Assembly (NCBI RefSeq): GCF_900114475.1
Contig: NZ_FOTE01000018.1
Location: forward strand, 1-64,000
Direction of reading: 5' to 3'
Length of the DNA: 64,000 nt
Source: Paenibacillus sp. 1_12
Lineage (GTDB): Bacteria; Bacillota; Bacilli; Paenibacillales; NBRC-103111
In this document: one piece after another, positions 62,301 to 64,000 of the stretch
Layout of the letters: every line of letters begins with the position of its first letter
How positions within the stretch are numbered: position 1 is the first letter of the stretch
Notes under the pieces: model-generated
Told to the model about the DNA's origin: nothing
Database searches by the model: none
What the model saw: the letters and a program-made list of their open reading frames with translations, nothing else
Made by a program: the position numbers and the translations under genes

Positions 62301-63716
62301 TTTTCGGAGGTGTACTCTACCAGAATAAGACAAGCAAGCTATATTCATATGCATCCGATTCTTAACCGAATCTACACAATCACAACGGACACTTCTCCAA
62401 GAGATATAATAGCGTATAACCTACAGAATGGAACCTTAACTTCAGGAGGATATGATTCACCCTATCATGGAGACTATGCTATGAACACAGAAATGCGAAT
62501 TTCTCCAGATGGAGAGTATTTGTTTAACGGGGCGGGAACGGTGTTTCAAGCAAGAGAAGCGCGTTCAAGTGATATGAAATATGTTTATAGTTTGAATACA
62601 GATTATACTGATATTACTTTTGACATCAATAAAAATCGCTTCTATACGGTTAAGGACAAGCTCATAGGCGCTTATCAATATGATAACTTTGAGCAGTTTG
62701 GCAAGTATCCTACCGATGGACTCACAAAATCCTTGTATAGTAGCTCGAACAAACTTTTTGCTATTTCAACGATTAGCGGTCGCAGCGTAATCGAAGTCGT
62801 CTATAAAAATGATATGCAAACTATACCGCCAATAGTAAGACAAGGTATTTACCTTCATGGTGCGATATCAGACATCGTGAGCGGTCCAAATGGGCAAAAG
62901 GCTTATGCACTGGATGAAGCATTTCATAAGTTATACGTCGTAAACCTTGTAGACAATACAATTGAACGTACGATATCGCTCACGTATAAACCATCTGAAC
63001 TAACCGTATCTGAAGATGGAACTAAGTTGTATATCCGCAATAATGACGAGAACGTATTGGTGACGGAAATCAGCTTAAGCAATTTTACACAGCGGTACTT
63101 GAGTTACCAAGCGCCGTTAGATTATAATGACCCTGCCCACGGGCAGATTTATCAGAGAGGTCAGTTCCTTTATGTCGTCACAGGTGAATGGGCTCCACGC
63201 CTATTAGTGTTTAACGCATCGACCTTTCAGAAAGTGAATTATGGTGCAGAGCTTGAATCGATAGGCAATATCGCTTTCGCCAGAGATAACAGTAAGCTAT
63301 ATTATTGGTTCCAGTATGGTTGGAGCGCAGGTCTAGCCGGAACAGATGTATATGAGATATCAATCTCTAACACACCGTTCACACAAACAAGCCGTACAAA
63401 TATCGGTTATCCAGACTTTAAGAGAGACCCTTTGGATACCCCGACTCTATTACTAGAGGACAGAGGGCTTGTTATTGTCAAAGATCGAATCCTGAGTAAA
63501 AATCAACTAAACCAAACGATAGCCGTCATGCCCGAGCCCATCTATGCTGTAAGTCCTGATAGCAAGATGTTCGTAGGGAAAAATGGACTGTACGACGCCC
63601 AATCTTATCAGAAGCTGAGATCGATCTCTCTTTCTGGAGCTCGTAATATCTTTTTTGCCAACGGTAAGTTGTACTACCTGGACGGCAGCTCACTGAAGCA
63701 ATTGGAATATAAATGA
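59310..63716 (+). CDS. giant secreted surface protein, 3' part of the frameshifted SLH gene
   Basis: 1468 residues from a GTG that lacks a good SD, as expected for the rest of a broken gene. In order: remains of the third SLH helix (V-V-V-L-D-R-S-N), beta-strand-rich domain (~10-230, T-L-R-N-M-T-I-Y-G-N-L-L-L), a Gly/Ser/Asn linker (~247-285), Ig-like and FN3-like domains (~290-870; A-P-S-N-V-T-A-S-A-K-S), and a beta-propeller-like C-terminal part (~880-1468; I-D-P-Y-D-I-A-V-D-R-S-G-Y-I-Y-I-A-S). Ends with a terminator. Alone it would lack a signal peptide and SLH anchor. Confidence 0.85.
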   Translation: MVVLDRSNQVKQKIGPLVYSSTGVFGSEKGNETWNRDVIVNVQGVTLRNMTIYGNLLLGEGIGEGNVTLQNVKVLGATTVNGGGSNSIHFESSTITTLIIKKANGEVRIVAKGTTSVQEVEVHSAVKLEEEQINGVGFTRVVLLADLAEGTEVELIGDFQEVQVNSKNTKVQIIQGTIYKMYVTEGATGSLIYLGQQVNVKDLVLDAVAQVSGQGTIEKATVNGRAGATTFEKKPSTLNDQTITTTTFGGGGGGGGSSGSSGSNVNNGSNGSNGGNGVNGSSGSGDGVTQPQTQPDDLTFQAAVIGHNKLGITFSKSVIPSSVSITLKNSSIEVDRVDYSGDNRNATLILKAPLTEGSYTIVVQQKLTDSVRTIEQNIMVENERVTFSYLYDSVIWNASSPAYIKVKYKLMNQYGEDVTAGYSRQIKFSFYPDITTSDHPAADNGSETLQYHRPLNENEKLFIYAFLGTTNQLKKEMVVSREGISLTSPGITFVTPSFEVKGLYHPTNKVLTVISSFQEYSILFRWKGETALLSENFYTNINHSNVLNVRTNTKGPEFGTLTIGNENWSSLTLTRGNSPYPGDVIIYLVDKSSGVSMKIVVTVFPIGPQQSTAEAFFIIGNQLITKYTIPGYFSDASWTLNGSVSQAVYQAQYSYSQQDIAVFAIQGGTVPSGLYTATLPGSSSVYKTFMVGTTTVNGAVYGKVYYNGGSEVTTVINESYLDPNAPLPSAPLAVNDIIRVFYGNKLLLKATWNGAAWSLNEMKPINAPSNVTASAKSKQQVRVSWAPVESADYYKIYTSSTETGEYKPLLDAQGSVIKTKETTILDDTLQPNTKRYYLIKAAFGGTNWEVESNASAAVAATTYYNEHIQLDFLVTDSVQHPIEPILYLTDKENLKLYAVNYETGSINSVSLALPPESVTFADGKIYVSLLKGAHSYYWGDEEQSGAVAIVDSTDLSLSRTFDVNIDPYDIAVDRSGYIYIASGSGQWTSMKSYSPTVFSEVYSTRIRQASYIHMHPILNRIYTITTDTSPRDIIAYNLQNGTLTSGGYDSPYHGDYAMNTEMRISPDGEYLFNGAGTVFQAREARSSDMKYVYSLNTDYTDITFDINKNRFYTVKDKLIGAYQYDNFEQFGKYPTDGLTKSLYSSSNKLFAISTISGRSVIEVVYKNDMQTIPPIVRQGIYLHGAISDIVSGPNGQKAYALDEAFHKLYVVNLVDNTIERTISLTYKPSELTVSEDGTKLYIRNNDENVLVTEISLSNFTQRYLSYQAPLDYNDPAHGQIYQRGQFLYVVTGEWAPRLLVFNASTFQKVNYGAELESIGNIAFARDNSKLYYWFQYGWSAGLAGTDVYEISISNTPFTQTSRTNIGYPDFKRDPLDTPTLLLEDRGLVIVKDRILSKNQLNQTIAVMPEPIYAVSPDSKMFVGKNGLYDAQSYQKLRSISLSGARNIFFANGKLYYLDGSSLKQLEYK

Positions 63717-63751
63717 GACCGAGAAACATGGGTATATATCTTCATTAATAT

Positions 63752-63788
63752 ACAAAAAAAAGACACTCGAGAGGGTGTCCTTTTTTGT
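63752..63788. terminator. bidirectional terminator between the giant gene and the MarR gene
   Basis: GACACTC pairs with GAGTGTC-like GGGTGTC around GAGA, with A and T runs of eight and six on either side. Confidence 0.85.
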
Positions 63789-63805
63789 TGCGATTTGCTC
63801 TATTT

Positions 63806-64000
63806 TTATTGTTCCATCAACGAAAGATTAAACTTTTTCAATAAATCTCCGAAGTTTTGGCATTCCTCATCTGACCATCCATTGAGCAATTTTTTCATCT
63901 TATCCAATCGTTCTTGTCTGTATTCTATCAATTCCTTTGATCCTAAATCCGTGATCTGATAAAAATAGGATCTTCCATCCTGAGGGTCGGGAATTCTGGA
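63806..64000 (-). CDS. MarR-family regulator, C-terminal part
   Basis: 65 codons of a minus-strand frame cut by the window end, ending at TAA 63806. It reads I-P-D-P-Q-D-G-R-S-Y-F-Y-Q-I-T-D-L-G-S-K, the wing and helix after the MarR HTH (D-x-R-S/D-G-R), then a helical tail (W-S-D-E-E-C-Q-N-F-G-D-L-L-K-K-F). The start lies outside. Confidence 0.8.
   Translation of the reverse strand, partial: SRIPDPQDGRSYFYQITDLGSKELIEYRQERLDKMKKLLNGWSDEECQNFGDLLKKFNLSLMEQ

Overview
The window looks like a chromosomal segment of a Paenibacillus-like, Gram-positive endospore-former relative. Evidence: strong Shine-Dalgarno sequences (GGAGG) before most genes, GTG/TTG starts, B. subtilis-type gene pairs (ccpN-yqfL, liaFSR, qoxABCD), several S-layer-homology (SLH) proteins, and LplABC-style sugar transporters paired with membrane-bound AraC-type regulators. 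I cannot assign a species.

Layout. 1-4.3 kb: two tRNA clusters (3' end of a tRNA probably Glu, then Val, fMet, Asp, Phe, Pro; later Arg, Leu) around four GNAT acetyltransferases, a HAD hydrolase and the tail of a decayed short-chain dehydrogenase. 4.4-11.6 kb: a carbohydrate-type block with a Gfo/Idh/MocA dehydrogenase and ThuA-like protein divergent from an AraC regulator, then a solute-binding lipoprotein and a membrane AraC regulator with no permease beside them. 11.7-16.2 kb: aa3-type menaquinol oxidase operon (qoxABCD order, minus strand) and a small membrane protein. 16.4-22.8 kb: SDR, AIM24-like protein, TauE/SafE exporter, glpX (class II FBPase), and the gluconeogenesis control pair ccpN-yqfL, then a YvbH-like PH-domain protein. 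23-30.5 kb: an OmpR/histidine-kinase pair followed by a membrane-anchored molybdopterin oxidoreductase, MOSC protein, mobA, moaA and moeA. 30.7-38.3 kb: MFS transporter, HelD-type RNA polymerase recycling helicase, ECF sigma/anti-sigma pair, Eis-like acetyltransferase. 38.6-43.7 kb: a full envelope-stress module (LiaI-like, PspA, PspC, second PspA, then liaF-liaS-liaR). 43.7 kb: a decayed 3' part of a tmRNA gene. 44-51.7 kb: VOC protein, MalT/LuxR-type regulator and a 1327-residue NHL/FN3/SLH surface protein. 51.9-58.3 kb: an Lpl-type ABC importer (no ATPase gene) with a duplicated, broken binding-protein gene and its AraC membrane regulator. 58.7-63.7 kb: a second giant SLH surface protein split by a one-base frameshift. 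At the right edge is the C-terminal part of a MarR-type regulator.

Functionally, most of the window is envelope and carbon-source sensing: secreted or lipoprotein sensors, membrane regulators, the LiaFSR/PspA response, and S-layer-anchored proteins. Less expected items are the fusion of a cytochrome b-like membrane domain to a molybdenum enzyme domain with a Tat-like junction, two families of structured intergenic repeats (each present twice), the tmRNA remnant, the three direct repeats upstream of the importer operon, and the frameshift in the last giant gene. I did not find a CRISPR array, insertion sequence, prophage or recognisable defence system. All family calls come from reading the translations; no database was searched.
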